From positions 248,001-312,000 of the forward strand of contig NZ_NEJP01000001.1 in the NCBI RefSeq assembly GCF_002113125.1: a stretch of DNA of 64,000 nt. The letters run 5' to 3'. This document shows positions 16,525-25,533 of the stretch, piece by piece. The translations under genes and the position numbers were made by a program. Under the pieces are notes generated by a model. The model saw nothing but the letters and a program-made list of their open reading frames with translations. It was not told the origin of the DNA and made no database searches. Source of the stretch: Pseudomonas sp. B20(2017). Lineage in GTDB: Bacteria > Pseudomonadota > Gammaproteobacteria > Pseudomonadales > Pseudomonadaceae. Within the stretch, counting starts at the first letter, position 1. Each line of letters begins with the position of its first letter.

Positions 16525-17350
16525 TCCACACCGCCGCCAGAATCACGCTGCCACCGAGGAACAACCGCCCGAGCTCTTCATGCTGATTCCAGATCAGCAG
16601 GTTCAGCAGCAAGCCCACCGGCACGTGCAGGTTGTTCATCACCGCCAGGGTGCCGCCGTTGACCAGGCACGCGCCCTTGTTCCACCAGTACAAACCGAGC
16701 GCGGTGGATACCAGGCCAAGAAACACCAGCACGCCCCATTGCAGCGGCGCTTCGGGCAGGAAGTTGGATTTGCCGAACAGCAGGAACGCCGGCAACGCCA
16801 CCGCCAGTGCACCGAGGTAGAAGAAGCCGAATCGCCGGTAGTGCGGCAGATCGCTCGGGTGCTTCGCCACCAGATGTTTGTACAGCACCTGCCCGGCGGC
16901 GTAGGTGAAGTTGGCCAGTTGCAGCAGCAGGAAGCCCATGAAGAAGTCCGGGTTGATCCGGTCGTAGCGAATCACCGCCGCGCCTGCGACCGCCACCAGT
17001 GCCGCGATCAGCGCCCACGGGTTGAAGCGTCGGTTGAGCGCATCTTCGATCAGCGTCACATGCAACGGCGTGAGGATAGTGAACAGCAGCACTTCCGGCA
17101 CCGTCAGCACGCGGAAGCTCAGATACAGGCAGACGTAGGTCACGCCGAACTGCAACGCGCCGATCAGCAGCATGCCGCGCATGAACGCCGGTTCCACCGA
17201 ACGCCAGCGGGTCAGCGGGATGAACACCAGCCCGGCCAGCACCACCCGCACCAGCACCGCAAAGTAACTGTCGACATGACCGGCCAGGTATTCGCCGATC
17301 AGACTGAAGGAAAACGCCTGGATCAGCGTGACAAAAAGTAGATAGCCCAT
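16469..17350 (-). CDS. DMT-family (EamA) transporter
   Basis: A 293-residue inner-membrane protein with ten hydrophobic segments in two EamA repeats; starts MGYLLFVTLIQAFSFSLIGE, and the YLSFRVLTVPEVLLFTILTPLHVTLIED region is typical of carboxylate/amino-acid exporters of this superfamily. I chose the ATG at 17350 with GAGG 5 bases before it; the frame extends far upstream without support. Substrate unknown. Confidence 0.85.
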   Translation of the reverse strand: MGYLLFVTLIQAFSFSLIGEYLAGHVDSYFAVLVRVVLAGLVFIPLTRWRSVEPAFMRGMLLIGALQFGVTYVCLYLSFRVLTVPEVLLFTILTPLHVTLIEDALNRRFNPWALIAALVAVAGAAVIRYDRINPDFFMGFLLLQLANFTYAAGQVLYKHLVAKHPSDLPHYRRFGFFYLGALAVALPAFLLFGKSNFLPEAPLQWGVLVFLGLVSTALGLYWWNKGACLVNGGTLAVMNNLHVPVGLLLNLLIWNQHEELGRLFLGGSVILAAVWISRLGIRQSAPVAPPETR

Positions 17351-17428
17351 GCTCGCCTCGATTTCGAATGGCGGCGACGATAGCGGTTTTTGCTTCTGAT
17401 CGCGAACCCTCAGACAACGGTGGACCCT

Positions 17429-17530
17429 GTGGGAGCGGGCTTGCCCGCGATTAGGGAGTGTCAGCCATAGATTTGTGTGCTGACACGCCGCCATCGCGTG
17501 CAAGTCGAGTCGTCGCACCGCCGCTCCCAC
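17429..17530. repeat. REPIN, right arm degenerate
   Basis: GTGGGAGCGGGCTTGCCCGC at the left; the right arm ends CCGCTCCCAC but its inner part carries changes, as in the copy at 14673. Confidence 0.8.
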
Positions 17531-17561
17531 AGGGGATGTGCTGCGTTGCAAAAATCCCGGG

Positions 17562-17600
17562 CAAAAAAAAGCCCGATCTCGCTAAAGCGTTCAATCGGGC
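17562..17600 (-). terminator. Terminator of the azoreductase gene
   Basis: Minus strand: GCCCGAT - 16 bases that include a GCTTTAGC mini-stem - ATCGGGC followed by eight T. Confidence 0.85.
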
Positions 17601-17709
17601 TAGAGCACTCAGGAGCAACAAGTGCAAAGGGAGGTTCGATGCGCGTAGAGCCTTGAAGGGGTTGCGCCAGGTCACTAGAACAATCGGCGATTATCTGGCG
17701 ATTAACATA

Positions 17710-18309
17710 TCAAGCGACCTGGGACAGTTTGGCGTTGGCCTGGTTGAGGCCTTTCTCCTGGAAGTCGCCGCCCAGGTTCATGCCCTCGGCGTGGATGAAG
17801 GTCACGTCGTGGATACCGATGAAACCCATTACCTGACGCAGGTACGGTTCCTGATGATCCGCCGGGCCGCCGGCGTAGATCCCGCCGCGAGCGGTCAGCA
17901 CGTAGGCACGCTTGCCGCTGAGCAGACCTTGCGGGCCGGTTTCGGTGTACTTGAAGGTCACGCCGGCACGCAGCACGTGGTCGAGCCAGGCTTTCAGGGT
18001 GCTCGGGATGGCGAAGTTGTACATCGGCGCTGCCATCACCAGCACGTCGGCGGCCAGCAATTCATCGGTCAGTTCGTTGGAACGATCCAGCGAGGATTGT
18101 TCATTGGCGTTGCGCTGGTCAGCGGGCTTCATCCAGCCGCCCAACAGATTGATGTCCAGGTGTGGCACTGGGTTCACGGCGAGGTCACGTACGGTGATCT
18201 GATCGGCCGGGTGCGCCGCTTTCCACTGACTGATAAAGGTCTGGGTCAGTTGACGGGAAACCGAGTCTTGCTGGCGGGCGCTGCTTTCGATGATCAGAAC
18301 GCGGGACAT
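17710..18309 (-). CDS. azoR: FMN-dependent NADH-azoreductase
   Basis: A 199-residue flavodoxin-fold quinone/azo reductase. The FMN-phosphate region is SSARQQDSVSRQL, and MAAPMYNFAIPSTLKAWLDHVLRAG is the family signature. Reduces quinones and azo bonds with NAD(P)H, as a homodimer in the cytoplasm. The start at 18309 has GGAGG 8 bases upstream; the frame runs 49 codons further without support. A terminator follows. No dedicated regulator adjoins it directly. Confidence 0.9.
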   Translation of the reverse strand: MSRVLIIESSARQQDSVSRQLTQTFISQWKAAHPADQITVRDLAVNPVPHLDINLLGGWMKPADQRNANEQSSLDRSNELTDELLAADVLVMAAPMYNFAIPSTLKAWLDHVLRAGVTFKYTETGPQGLLSGKRAYVLTARGGIYAGGPADHQEPYLRQVMGFIGIHDVTFIHAEGMNLGGDFQEKGLNQANAKLSQVA

Positions 18310-18468
18310 GTTGTGTAGCCTCCATCCGAGAATGTTGTAAGTCGATGGAGTGAAGGTTAAACAGTGTCGAATCGATGAAAAAGCGCAAATAATTGCTGCA
18401 AAGCATCGAAAAATTCGTTTAGATGCAAGCCTCAGCCTGTGGAAGCCCGCTCCCACAGGCCCGTGCCG

Positions 18469-18783
18469 CTATTTGGGGGTGCAGCTCAGCTTGATGCGCA
18501 GCTTGATGATGGTCCGGGTGAATTTGGCCGTGGCGTTTTTATGCTTGCCCGCCGCCACCTCGATATTGCGCGTGCGCGGCGCTTCCGGGCCGTTGGTGAA
18601 TACCACCTTGCAGGTCGCGTCGACGTCGCCGTAGTTGTTGACCTGAATGGAGCCGATGTCGTTATCGGTGTCGAACGCGTTGTAGTCGATCTTCAGGCCG
18701 TTGAGGTCTTTTTCCACATCGATCGGGTACGCGAACGCAGTCAGCGGAAGCAGCGCCAGCAACACACAACAGAATTTTTTCAT
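18469..18783 (-). CDS. Small secreted protein of unknown function
   Basis: A 104-residue protein with a signal peptide (MKKFCCVLLALLPLTAFA) and a mature part of about 85 residues whose alternating pattern (GSIQVNNYGDVDATCKVVFTNG) suggests a beta-sandwich. Two mature cysteines could form a disulfide. Similar proteins are sometimes mislabelled phosphoglycerate kinase in Pseudomonas annotations; nothing here supports that. It is divergent from a LysR gene only 49 bases away. Confidence 0.7.
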   Translation of the reverse strand: MKKFCCVLLALLPLTAFAYPIDVEKDLNGLKIDYNAFDTDNDIGSIQVNNYGDVDATCKVVFTNGPEAPRTRNIEVAAGKHKNATAKFTRTIIKLRIKLSCTPK

Positions 18784-18832
18784 TCGGCAGTCTCCATGAG
18801 GGACCGCCAGCTTAGGACAAGAGGAGCTATTG

Positions 18833-19756
18833 ATGAAAGCGCCCCGCGTGACCCTTGATCAATGGCGAACGTTGCAGGCCGTGGTCGACCACGGCGGATT
18901 CGCCCAGGCCGCCGAGGCCCTGCATCGCTCGCAATCATCGGTGAGTTACACCGTCGCCCGCATGCAGGATCAACTCGGCGTGCCGCTGTTGCGCATCGAC
19001 GGCCGCAAGGCTGTGCTGACCGAGGCCGGCGGCGTGTTGCTGCGCCGTTCGCGACAACTGGTGAAACAGGCCAGCCAACTGGAAGACCTCGCCCATCACA
19101 TGGAGCAGGGTTGGGAAGCCGAAGTGCGGCTTGTCGTGGACGCCGCCTACCCGAGCGCACGTATCGTCCGCGCCTTGACCGCGTTCATGCCTCAGAGTCG
19201 AGGCTGCCGGGTGCGGCTGCGTGAGGAAGTGTTGTCGGGCGTCGAAGAAGTGCTGCTCGAAGGCGTGGCCGACCTGGCCATCACCGGGCTGAGCATTCCC
19301 GGTTACCTTGGCGCGGAATTGAGCGATGTCGAATTTGTCGCCGTCGCCCATCCTGATCATGCGCTGCACCGGCTCAACCGCGAGCTGAGCTTTCAAGACC
19401 TGGAAACCCAGATGCAAGTGGTGATCCGCGACTCCGGCCGCCAGCAACCTCGGGACGTCGGCTGGCTCGGCGCCGAGCAGCGCTGGACCGTCGGCAGTCT
19501 CGCCACGGCTGCGACGTTCGTCAGCAGTGGCCTGGGATTCGCCTGGCTGCCACGCCACATGATCGAGCGGGAACTGAAAGACGGCTCGCTCAAGCTGCTA
19601 CCGTTGGACAGAGGCGGCAACCGCAACTCCAGTTTCTATCTGTATTCGAACAAGGACAAACCCTTGGGCCCAGCGACGCAAATCCTCATCGAACTGCTGC
19701 GCACCTTCGACACCCTGCCGCTGGACGCACCGTTCGCCGCCCCCGAACAAGCCTGA
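18833..19756 (+). CDS. LysR-type transcriptional regulator
   Basis: A LysR regulator of 307 residues: winged helix around LDQWRTLQAVVDHGGFAQAA and RSQSSVSYTVARMQDQLG, then the effector domain. I chose the ATG at 18833 with GAGGAG upstream; a TTG just before it is possible. Divergent from the small secreted-protein gene, and followed 14 bases later by an alpha/beta hydrolase gene and then ppiA on the same strand, so it may head a three-gene transcript. Confidence 0.85.
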   Translation: MKAPRVTLDQWRTLQAVVDHGGFAQAAEALHRSQSSVSYTVARMQDQLGVPLLRIDGRKAVLTEAGGVLLRRSRQLVKQASQLEDLAHHMEQGWEAEVRLVVDAAYPSARIVRALTAFMPQSRGCRVRLREEVLSGVEEVLLEGVADLAITGLSIPGYLGAELSDVEFVAVAHPDHALHRLNRELSFQDLETQMQVVIRDSGRQQPRDVGWLGAEQRWTVGSLATAATFVSSGLGFAWLPRHMIERELKDGSLKLLPLDRGGNRNSSFYLYSNKDKPLGPATQILIELLRTFDTLPLDAPFAAPEQA

Positions 19757-19770
19757 CACGGAGTTCACCG

Positions 19771-20574
19771 ATGGCGTATTTCGAGCATGAAGGTTGCAAC
19801 CTGCACTACGAGGAATATGGCCACGGCGATCCGTTGCTGCTGGTTCACGGTCTGGGCTCCAGCACCCTGGACTGGGAAATGCAGATTCCCGCGCTGGCCG
19901 CGCACTACCGGGTGATCGTCCCGGACGTGCGCGGTCACGGTCGCTCCGACAAACCCCGCGAGCGCTACAGCATCGCCGGTTTCAGCGCCGACATCGTTGC
20001 CCTGATCGAGCACCTGAAGCTCGGCCCGGTACATTACGTCGGGCTGTCGATGGGCGGGATGATCGGCTTTCAGTTGGCCGTCGATGAGCCCCGGATGCTC
20101 AAGAGCCTGACCATCGTCAACAGTGCGCCCGAGGTCAAGGTGCGCAGTCGCGACGACTACTGGCAGTGGTTCAAACGCTGGAGCCTGATGCATCTGCTCA
20201 GCCTCGCCACCATCGGCAAAGCCCTTGGCGCCAAGCTGTTCCCCAAACCGGAGCAGGCCGATTTGCGTCAGAAGATGGCAGAGCGCTGGGCAAAAAACGA
20301 CAAACGTGCTTATCTCGCCAGCTTCGATGCGATTGTTGGCTGGGGGGTCCAGGAACGACTTTCCCGGGTCACCTGTCCAACCCTCGTCGTCAGCGCCGAC
20401 CGGGACTACACCCCCGTTTCGCTGAAAGAAACCTATGTCAGACTGCTGCCCGATGCGCGGCTGGTGGTGATCGCCGATTCGCGCCACGCCACCCCGCTCG
20501 ACCAGCCCGAACGCTTCAATCAAACGCTGCTGGAGTTCCTCGCCACAGCCGATAATCACCCTCAGGATCACTGA
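19771..20574 (+). CDS. Alpha/beta hydrolase
   Basis: A 267-residue alpha/beta-hydrolase-fold enzyme. HGLGSSTLDW forms the oxyanion-hole region, GLSMGG holds the nucleophile Ser93, and a late Asp (SADRDYTP) and His (DSRHATP) complete the triad. By pattern it is near the 3-oxoadipate enol-lactonase group, but no ketoadipate genes adjoin it, so the substrate is open. It lies between the LysR gene (14 bases) and ppiA (3 bases). Confidence 0.85.
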   Translation: MAYFEHEGCNLHYEEYGHGDPLLLVHGLGSSTLDWEMQIPALAAHYRVIVPDVRGHGRSDKPRERYSIAGFSADIVALIEHLKLGPVHYVGLSMGGMIGFQLAVDEPRMLKSLTIVNSAPEVKVRSRDDYWQWFKRWSLMHLLSLATIGKALGAKLFPKPEQADLRQKMAERWAKNDKRAYLASFDAIVGWGVQERLSRVTCPTLVVSADRDYTPVSLKETYVRLLPDARLVVIADSRHATPLDQPERFNQTLLEFLATADNHPQDH

Positions 20575-20577
20575 CCC

Positions 20578-21141
20578 ATGCTGAAAAAACTCGCCCTCGC
20601 CGCCGGCACCGTGCTGTTCGCTGCCAACCTGATGGCTGCCACGCCGGCCAAGGCGCCACACGTCGAACTGGTGACCACCAACGGCACGATCGAAATCGAG
20701 CTGGACCCGGTCAAGGCGCCGATCAGTACCAAGAATTTCCTCGAGTACGTCGACAGCGGCTTTTACAACAACACGATTTTTCACCGCGTGATCCCGGGCT
20801 TCATGGCCCAGGGCGGCGGCTTCACCCAGCAGATGCAGCAAAAAGAAACCAAGGCCCCGATCAAGAACGAAGCCAGCAACGGCCTGCATAACGTTCGTGG
20901 CACCCTGTCGATGGCGCGTACCTCCAATCCGGATTCGGCCACCAGCCAGTTCTTCATCAACGTCGCCGACAACGCCTTCCTTGATCCGGGCCGTGACGCC
21001 GGTTACGCAGTGTTCGCCAAAGTGGTCAAGGGCATGGACGTGGTCGACATCATCGTCAACTCGCAGACCACTACCAAACAGGGCATGCAAAACGTGCCTG
21101 TCGACCCTGTGATCATCAAGTCGGCCAAGCGCATCGACTAA
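20578..21141 (+). CDS. ppiA: Periplasmic peptidyl-prolyl cis-trans isomerase A
   Basis: A 187-residue cyclophilin with a signal peptide ([20 protein letters not shown]). [15 protein letters not shown] and [19 protein letters not shown] are the catalytic core of cyclophilins, containing the active-site Arg, Phe and Gln. Speeds folding of exported proteins at X-Pro bonds in the periplasm. Starts 3 bases after the hydrolase stop, so translation is probably coupled. Confidence 0.9.
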   Translation: MLKKLALAAGTVLFAANLMAATPAKAPHVELVTTNGTIEIELDPVKAPISTKNFLEYVDSGFYNNTIFHRVIPGFMAQGGGFTQQMQQKETKAPIKNEASNGLHNVRGTLSMARTSNPDSATSQFFINVADNAFLDPGRDAGYAVFAKVVKGMDVVDIIVNSQTTTKQGMQNVPVDPVIIKSAKRID

Positions 21142-21229
21142 GCTTTACAGGGCATATCGAGCGGCGCTGACCTGATGTCACGCCGCTCACACTGATAAAA
21201 GGAGAGCCCGTACTCCGGGCGGTTATCTG

Positions 21230-23062
21230 ATGCTCTATCGCCGCTTCGAACAACTGATCGACATATTCCGCGACGCACCGACGGCGTCCCCGCCGGATCG
21301 TGTGCTGCCCTTCTATACCTATTACCTGAAGCAGGTCTGGCCCAGTTTCGCCGCCCTGCTGATTGTCGGCCTGTTCGGTGCATTGATCGAAGTGGCGCTG
21401 TTCAGTTACCTGAGCCGCATCATCGACCTGGCCCAAGGCACGCCGAACGTCGATTTCTTCAAAGTGCATGGCGCCGAACTGGCGTGGATGGCCGTAGTGG
21501 CCCTGCTGCTGCGACCACTTTTCCTGGCCCTGCACGACATGCTGGTGCACCAGACCCTGAGCCCGAGCATGACCAGCCTGATCCGCTGGCAAAATCACAG
21601 TTACGTGCTCAAGCAGAGCCTGAATTTCTTCCAGAACGACTTCGCCGGGCGCATTGCCCAGCGCATCATGCAGACCGGTAACTCGCTGCGCGATTCCGCT
21701 GTGCAAGCGGTGGATGCGTTGTGGCATGTGCTGATCTACGCGATCAGTTCGCTGGTGCTGTTTGCCGAGGCCGACTGGCGTCTTATGATCCCGCTGCTGA
21801 CGTGGATCGCGGCCTACATCGGCGCGCTCTATTACTTCGTGCCACGGGTCAAGGACCGCTCGGTGGAAGCCTCCGATGCGCGCTCGAAGCTGATGGGCCG
21901 GATCGTCGATGGCTACACCAACATCGCCACCCTCAAGCTGTTCGCCCACACCAATTTCGAACAGCATTACGCCCGCGAAGCGATCCAGGAACAGACCGAA
22001 AAAGCCCAACTGGCGGGTCGCGTGGTCACCAGCATGGACGTGGCCATCACCACCATGAACGGTCTGCTGATTGTCGGCACCACGGCGCTGGCGCTGTGGC
22101 TGTGGACGCAATCGCTGATCAGTGTCGGCGCGATCGCCCTGGCCACTGGCCTTGTGATCCGCATCGTCAACATGTCCGGCTGGATCATGTGGGTGGTCAC
22201 CGGCATCTTCGAAAACATCGGCATGGTCCAGGACGGTCTGCAGACCATCGCGCAACCCGTCAGCGTCACCGATAAAGAGCAGGCCAAACCGTTGGCCGTA
22301 GCCCGTGGCGAAGTGCGCTTCGAGCACGTGGATTTCCACTACGGCAAGAAGAAAGGCATCATCGGCGACCTCAACCTGACCATCAAACCGGGTGAGAAAA
22401 TCGGTCTGATCGGCCCGTCCGGCGCCGGCAAATCGACCCTGGTCAACTTGCTGCTGCGCCTCTACGACGTCGAGGGCGGGCGGATACTGATCGACGGCCA
22501 GAACATCGCCGAAGTCGGCCAGGAAAGCCTGCGTGCGCGGATCGGCATGATCACCCAGGACACTTCGCTGCTGCACCGCTCGATCCGCGACAACTTGCTG
22601 TACGGCAAGCCCGACGCCACTGACGCCGAGCTCTGGGAAGCGGTGCGCAAAGCTCGCGCCGATGAGTTCATCCCGCTGCTGTCGGACGCCGAGGGGCGCA
22701 CCGGATTCGACGCACATGTCGGCGAACGCGGGGTGAAGCTGTCCGGTGGTCAGCGGCAGCGGATCGCCATCGCGCGGGTGCTGCTCAAGGACGCGCCGAT
22801 CCTGATCATGGACGAAGCGACCTCGGCGCTGGACTCTGAGGTTGAAGCGGCGATTCAGGAAAGCCTGGAAACCCTGATGCAGGGCAAGACCGTGATCGCC
22901 ATTGCTCACCGCCTCTCGACGATTGCCCGCATGGACCGGCTGGTGGTGCTGGAGAACGGCAAGATCGCCGAAAGCGGCAACCATGCCGAACTGCTGGCCC
23001 ACGGCGGATTGTATGCGCGACTGTGGGCGCACCAGACCGGAGGGTTTGTCGGCATCGACTGA
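21230..23062 (+). CDS. ABC transporter, fused permease and ATPase
   Basis: A 610-residue half-transporter: six membrane segments in residues 40-330, then a nucleotide-binding domain with GPSGAGKST (Walker A), ITQDTS (Q loop), LSGGQRQRIA (signature), ILIMDEATSALD (Walker B) and IAHRLST (H loop). MsbA/multidrug-type exporter, expected to act as a homodimer in the inner membrane; substrate unknown. The start is the ATG at 21230; the best Shine-Dalgarno (GGAG, 21201) lies 25 bases away, with a GCCCG-CGGGC hairpin between, and GGCGG at 7 bases is weaker. Confidence 0.85.
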   Translation: MLYRRFEQLIDIFRDAPTASPPDRVLPFYTYYLKQVWPSFAALLIVGLFGALIEVALFSYLSRIIDLAQGTPNVDFFKVHGAELAWMAVVALLLRPLFLALHDMLVHQTLSPSMTSLIRWQNHSYVLKQSLNFFQNDFAGRIAQRIMQTGNSLRDSAVQAVDALWHVLIYAISSLVLFAEADWRLMIPLLTWIAAYIGALYYFVPRVKDRSVEASDARSKLMGRIVDGYTNIATLKLFAHTNFEQHYAREAIQEQTEKAQLAGRVVTSMDVAITTMNGLLIVGTTALALWLWTQSLISVGAIALATGLVIRIVNMSGWIMWVVTGIFENIGMVQDGLQTIAQPVSVTDKEQAKPLAVARGEVRFEHVDFHYGKKKGIIGDLNLTIKPGEKIGLIGPSGAGKSTLVNLLLRLYDVEGGRILIDGQNIAEVGQESLRARIGMITQDTSLLHRSIRDNLLYGKPDATDAELWEAVRKARADEFIPLLSDAEGRTGFDAHVGERGVKLSGGQRQRIAIARVLLKDAPILIMDEATSALDSEVEAAIQESLETLMQGKTVIAIAHRLSTIARMDRLVVLENGKIAESGNHAELLAHGGLYARLWAHQTGGFVGID

Positions 23063-23081
23063 TCATTTTCACGCCTGGTCT

Positions 23082-23152
23082 GATCGTTCCCACGCTCTGC
23101 GTGGGAACGATCAACGTCGAGGCATCGAACCGTCTGTGCGGGAACGATCAAC
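23082..23152. repeat. Palindromic repeat, GATCGTTCCC type
   Basis: A near-perfect inverted repeat, GTTCCCACGCTCTGCGTGGG with flanking GATC, followed by a second partial copy (GAACGATCA). The same family recurs at 33392, 46094 and 50994. Confidence 0.8.
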
Positions 23153-23160
23153 GCGAGATA

Positions 23161-23203
23161 AAAACCGCCAGAGCCCCTTAATCACGGGCTCTGGCGGTTT
23201 TTT
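23161..23203. terminator. Terminator after the ABC transporter
   Basis: AAAACCGCCAGAGCCC / GGGCTCTGGCGGTTTTTT with a 12-base loop. Confidence 0.9.
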
Positions 23204-23331
23204 ATCGCCTGCTGGAAATCCGCACAAACCCTGCTGTAATCAGCGAAGGCTCCGGAACGGAACCTGTCGTAAATCTGCAAGGAAGCACAACTCGATACAG
23301 TCTCGATAGCACGCCTATCAAGGACACTCTC

Positions 23332-24027
23332 ATGTCTCTGTTCAAACGTTCAGTCACTGAGTTGTTAGGTACTTTCTGGTTGGTGTTGGGTGGTTGCGGC
23401 AGTGCGGTGATCGCCGCGTCTTCACCGCTGGGCATCGGAGTGCTGGGGGTGGCCCTGGCGTTTGGTCTGACGGTACTGACCATGGCGTTTGCAATCGGCC
23501 ATATCAGCGGCTGCCACCTCAACCCGGCAGTGTCGGTCGGCTTGTCCGTCGGCGGTCGGTTTCCGGCCAAAGAGCTGCCCGCTTACATCATCGCCCAGGT
23601 GATCGGGGCGATTCTCGCGGCGGCGCTGATCGTCTACATCGGCAGTGGCAAGGAAGGTTTCGAAGTCGCCAACGGCCTGGCCTCCAACGGTTATGGCGAG
23701 CACTCGCCGGGTAAATATTCAATGGCCGCTGGTTTCGTCACCGAACTGGTGATGACCGCCATGTTCGTGGTGATCATCCTCGGCGCCACCGACAAGCGCG
23801 CCCCGGCAGGGCTGGCACCGATCGCCATCGGCCTCGCCCTGACGCTGATCCACTTGATCTCGATCCCGGTTACCAACACGTCGGTCAACCCGGCCCGCAG
23901 CACGGGCCCGGCACTGATGGTCGGCGGCTGGGCCATCGCGCAGTTGTGGATGTTCTGGGTCGCGCCGCTGCTCGGTGCGGTGGTTGGCGGCGTGATCTAT
24001 CGCTGGCTGGGCAAGGAAGACAACTGA
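23332..24027 (+). CDS. aqpZ: Aquaporin Z
   Basis: A 231-residue water channel: six membrane helices, first NPA motif at residues 64-66 (HLNPAVSVG) and second at 186-188 followed by the selectivity-filter Arg189 ([12 protein letters not shown]). His and Cys-type filter residues fit AqpZ rather than the glycerol facilitator GlpF. Conducts water across the inner membrane. RBS AAGGA before the ATG. Confidence 0.95.
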   Translation: MSLFKRSVTELLGTFWLVLGGCGSAVIAASSPLGIGVLGVALAFGLTVLTMAFAIGHISGCHLNPAVSVGLSVGGRFPAKELPAYIIAQVIGAILAAALIVYIGSGKEGFEVANGLASNGYGEHSPGKYSMAAGFVTELVMTAMFVVIILGATDKRAPAGLAPIAIGLALTLIHLISIPVTNTSVNPARSTGPALMVGGWAIAQLWMFWVAPLLGAVVGGVIYRWLGKEDN

Positions 24028-24033
24028 TTTCCT

Positions 24034-24121
24034 GTGGGAGCGAGCTTGCTCGCGAACAGCGGTGTGTCAATGAGGCAAATATTGACTGACACCAACCTTT
24101 CACGAGCAAGCTCGCTCCCAC
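24034..24121. repeat. REPIN
   Basis: GTGGGAGCGAGCTTGCTCGC on the left and GCGAGCAAGCTCGCTCCCAC-type sequence on the right, spacer about 45 bases. Confidence 0.9.
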
Positions 24122-24129
24122 ATTGGAAT

Positions 24130-25254
24130 CTAGGCCTGGCGGTAGGGTAAGGCTGCTCTTGCCTCTTCGGCATAGGCCAGAACACCGGCGCGCTCCTGGT
24201 GCAGGAAATCTTTGACCGCAGCCTTCAGGCCAGGGTGACGCAGGTAATGCCAGGAATGGGTGATCACTGGCTCAAAGCCACGAATCAGTTTGTGCTCGCC
24301 TTGGGCACCGGCATCGAAACGCTGAAAACCCTGGGCAATCGCATAGTCCATGCCCTGATAGAAACAAGTCTCGAAGTGCAGCCGGTCGAACTCGGCCAGG
24401 CATCCCCAGTAGCGCCCGTAAAAGCTGTCGCCGCCCACCAGACTGAACGCCATCGCCACCGGCCGTGAGCCCTGCCGGGCCAGGACCACGCGGATCGATT
24501 CCGGCATGCGCTCGGCCAGCAGGCTGAAGAACTCCCGGGTCAGGTACGGTGCCTGCCGACGCACCGCGTAGGTGTTGGCATAACAGGCGTAGACGAAATC
24601 CCACTGCGCCTCGTCCAGCTCGCGACCTTCCAGCCATTCGAACTCGAAGCCCTGCCCCGCCACTTGCTCGCGCTCCTTGCGCATCTGTTTGCGCTTGCGC
24701 GAGGCGAGCACGTCGAGGAAATCCTGAAAATCGCGATAACCGCGATTCTGCCAGTGGTACTGACAGCCGATACGTTGCAGCCAGCCCGGCTGCTCGGCCA
24801 TGGCGGCATCGGTGAACGCGTCGGTGAAATTGATGTGGGCGCTGGAGAGTTCTTCGATTTCCAGATACCCCGGCAGGCTCTTGAGCAGTTCAAATCCGTC
24901 TTCGACGTTCGCCGCCAGCAACCGAGGACCGCTGACCGGGCTGAACGGCACCGCGCTTAAAAACTTGGGGTAGTAATCGATGCCGGCCCGGGCGCAGGCA
25001 TCGGCCCAGCCGTGGTCGAACACGTATTCGCCGTAGGAATGCCACTTGCGATAACCGGGCAATGCGGCGATTACACGCCCTGCTTCGGCGTGCAGCAAAT
25101 GCTCCGCTTGCCAGCCCGTGTGCGGGCCGACGCTGCCGCTGTCCTCCAGCGAAGCCAAGAAGGCGTGGCGCAGAAACGGCTGGTTTTGCGGCACCAGAAC
25201 ATCCCAGTCGGACGCTGGAATTTCCAACAGTTTATGCAGACGTTGCAGCGGCAT
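24130..25254 (-). CDS. GNAT-fold protein of the DUF482/PF04339 family
   Basis: About 374 residues. The middle and C-terminal parts (FLASLEDSGSVGPHTGW, SRKRKQMRKEREQVAGQGFEFEWLEG, YANTYAVRRQAPYLTREFF, SLVGGDSFYGRYWGC, DAGAQGEHKLIRGFEPV) match the peptidogalycan biosynthesis/recognition family with a duplicated GNAT fold. Reaction unproven. The start at 25254 has GGAGAGGAAA directly upstream; a longer frame exists. The partial REPIN at its 3' side separates it from aqpZ. Confidence 0.85.
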   Translation of the reverse strand: MPLQRLHKLLEIPASDWDVLVPQNQPFLRHAFLASLEDSGSVGPHTGWQAEHLLHAEAGRVIAALPGYRKWHSYGEYVFDHGWADACARAGIDYYPKFLSAVPFSPVSGPRLLAANVEDGFELLKSLPGYLEIEELSSAHINFTDAFTDAAMAEQPGWLQRIGCQYHWQNRGYRDFQDFLDVLASRKRKQMRKEREQVAGQGFEFEWLEGRELDEAQWDFVYACYANTYAVRRQAPYLTREFFSLLAERMPESIRVVLARQGSRPVAMAFSLVGGDSFYGRYWGCLAEFDRLHFETCFYQGMDYAIAQGFQRFDAGAQGEHKLIRGFEPVITHSWHYLRHPGLKAAVKDFLHQERAGVLAYAEEARAALPYRQA

Positions 25255-25533
25255 TTTCCTCTCCACTTTCGGGCGTGAACGCCCGGCGAGTATCGCTGAT
25301 CGGCCGGGCGTTGCCCACGTCAGATTGCGCGACACCGCTCTGGATCAATAGTTCACGGCCATTTGTATCGTCATCAACCTGCCATCATCGTGCCACTGCT
25401 CTGTCATAAACCATCGCGATACTGGCGCCTGTTTTTAGAGCGCCGGGTTCTACCCGGACACTGTTTTCCGACCGTCAAACCGTCGGTTGTGCCCAGGATG
25501 GTTCAGCCATCCCTCTCATCTTCGGAGATTGCT

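Larger units (their letters stand above)
17351..17709. other. Intergenic region, about 359 bases
   Basis: Holds a REPIN (17429-17530) and the minus-strand terminator of the azoreductase gene (17562-17600). I see no gene in the remainder. Confidence 0.6.

Noticed and set aside
19765..21090. 441-codon minus-strand frame opposite the hydrolase and ppiA genes
   Set aside because: Both plus-strand genes have full family motifs, and the antisense product is His/Gly-rich without any recognisable motif.
25255..25533. CCGGGT/ACCCGG hairpin before the porin as a terminator
   Set aside because: It lies between divergent genes, where no transcript should end, and no T-run follows.
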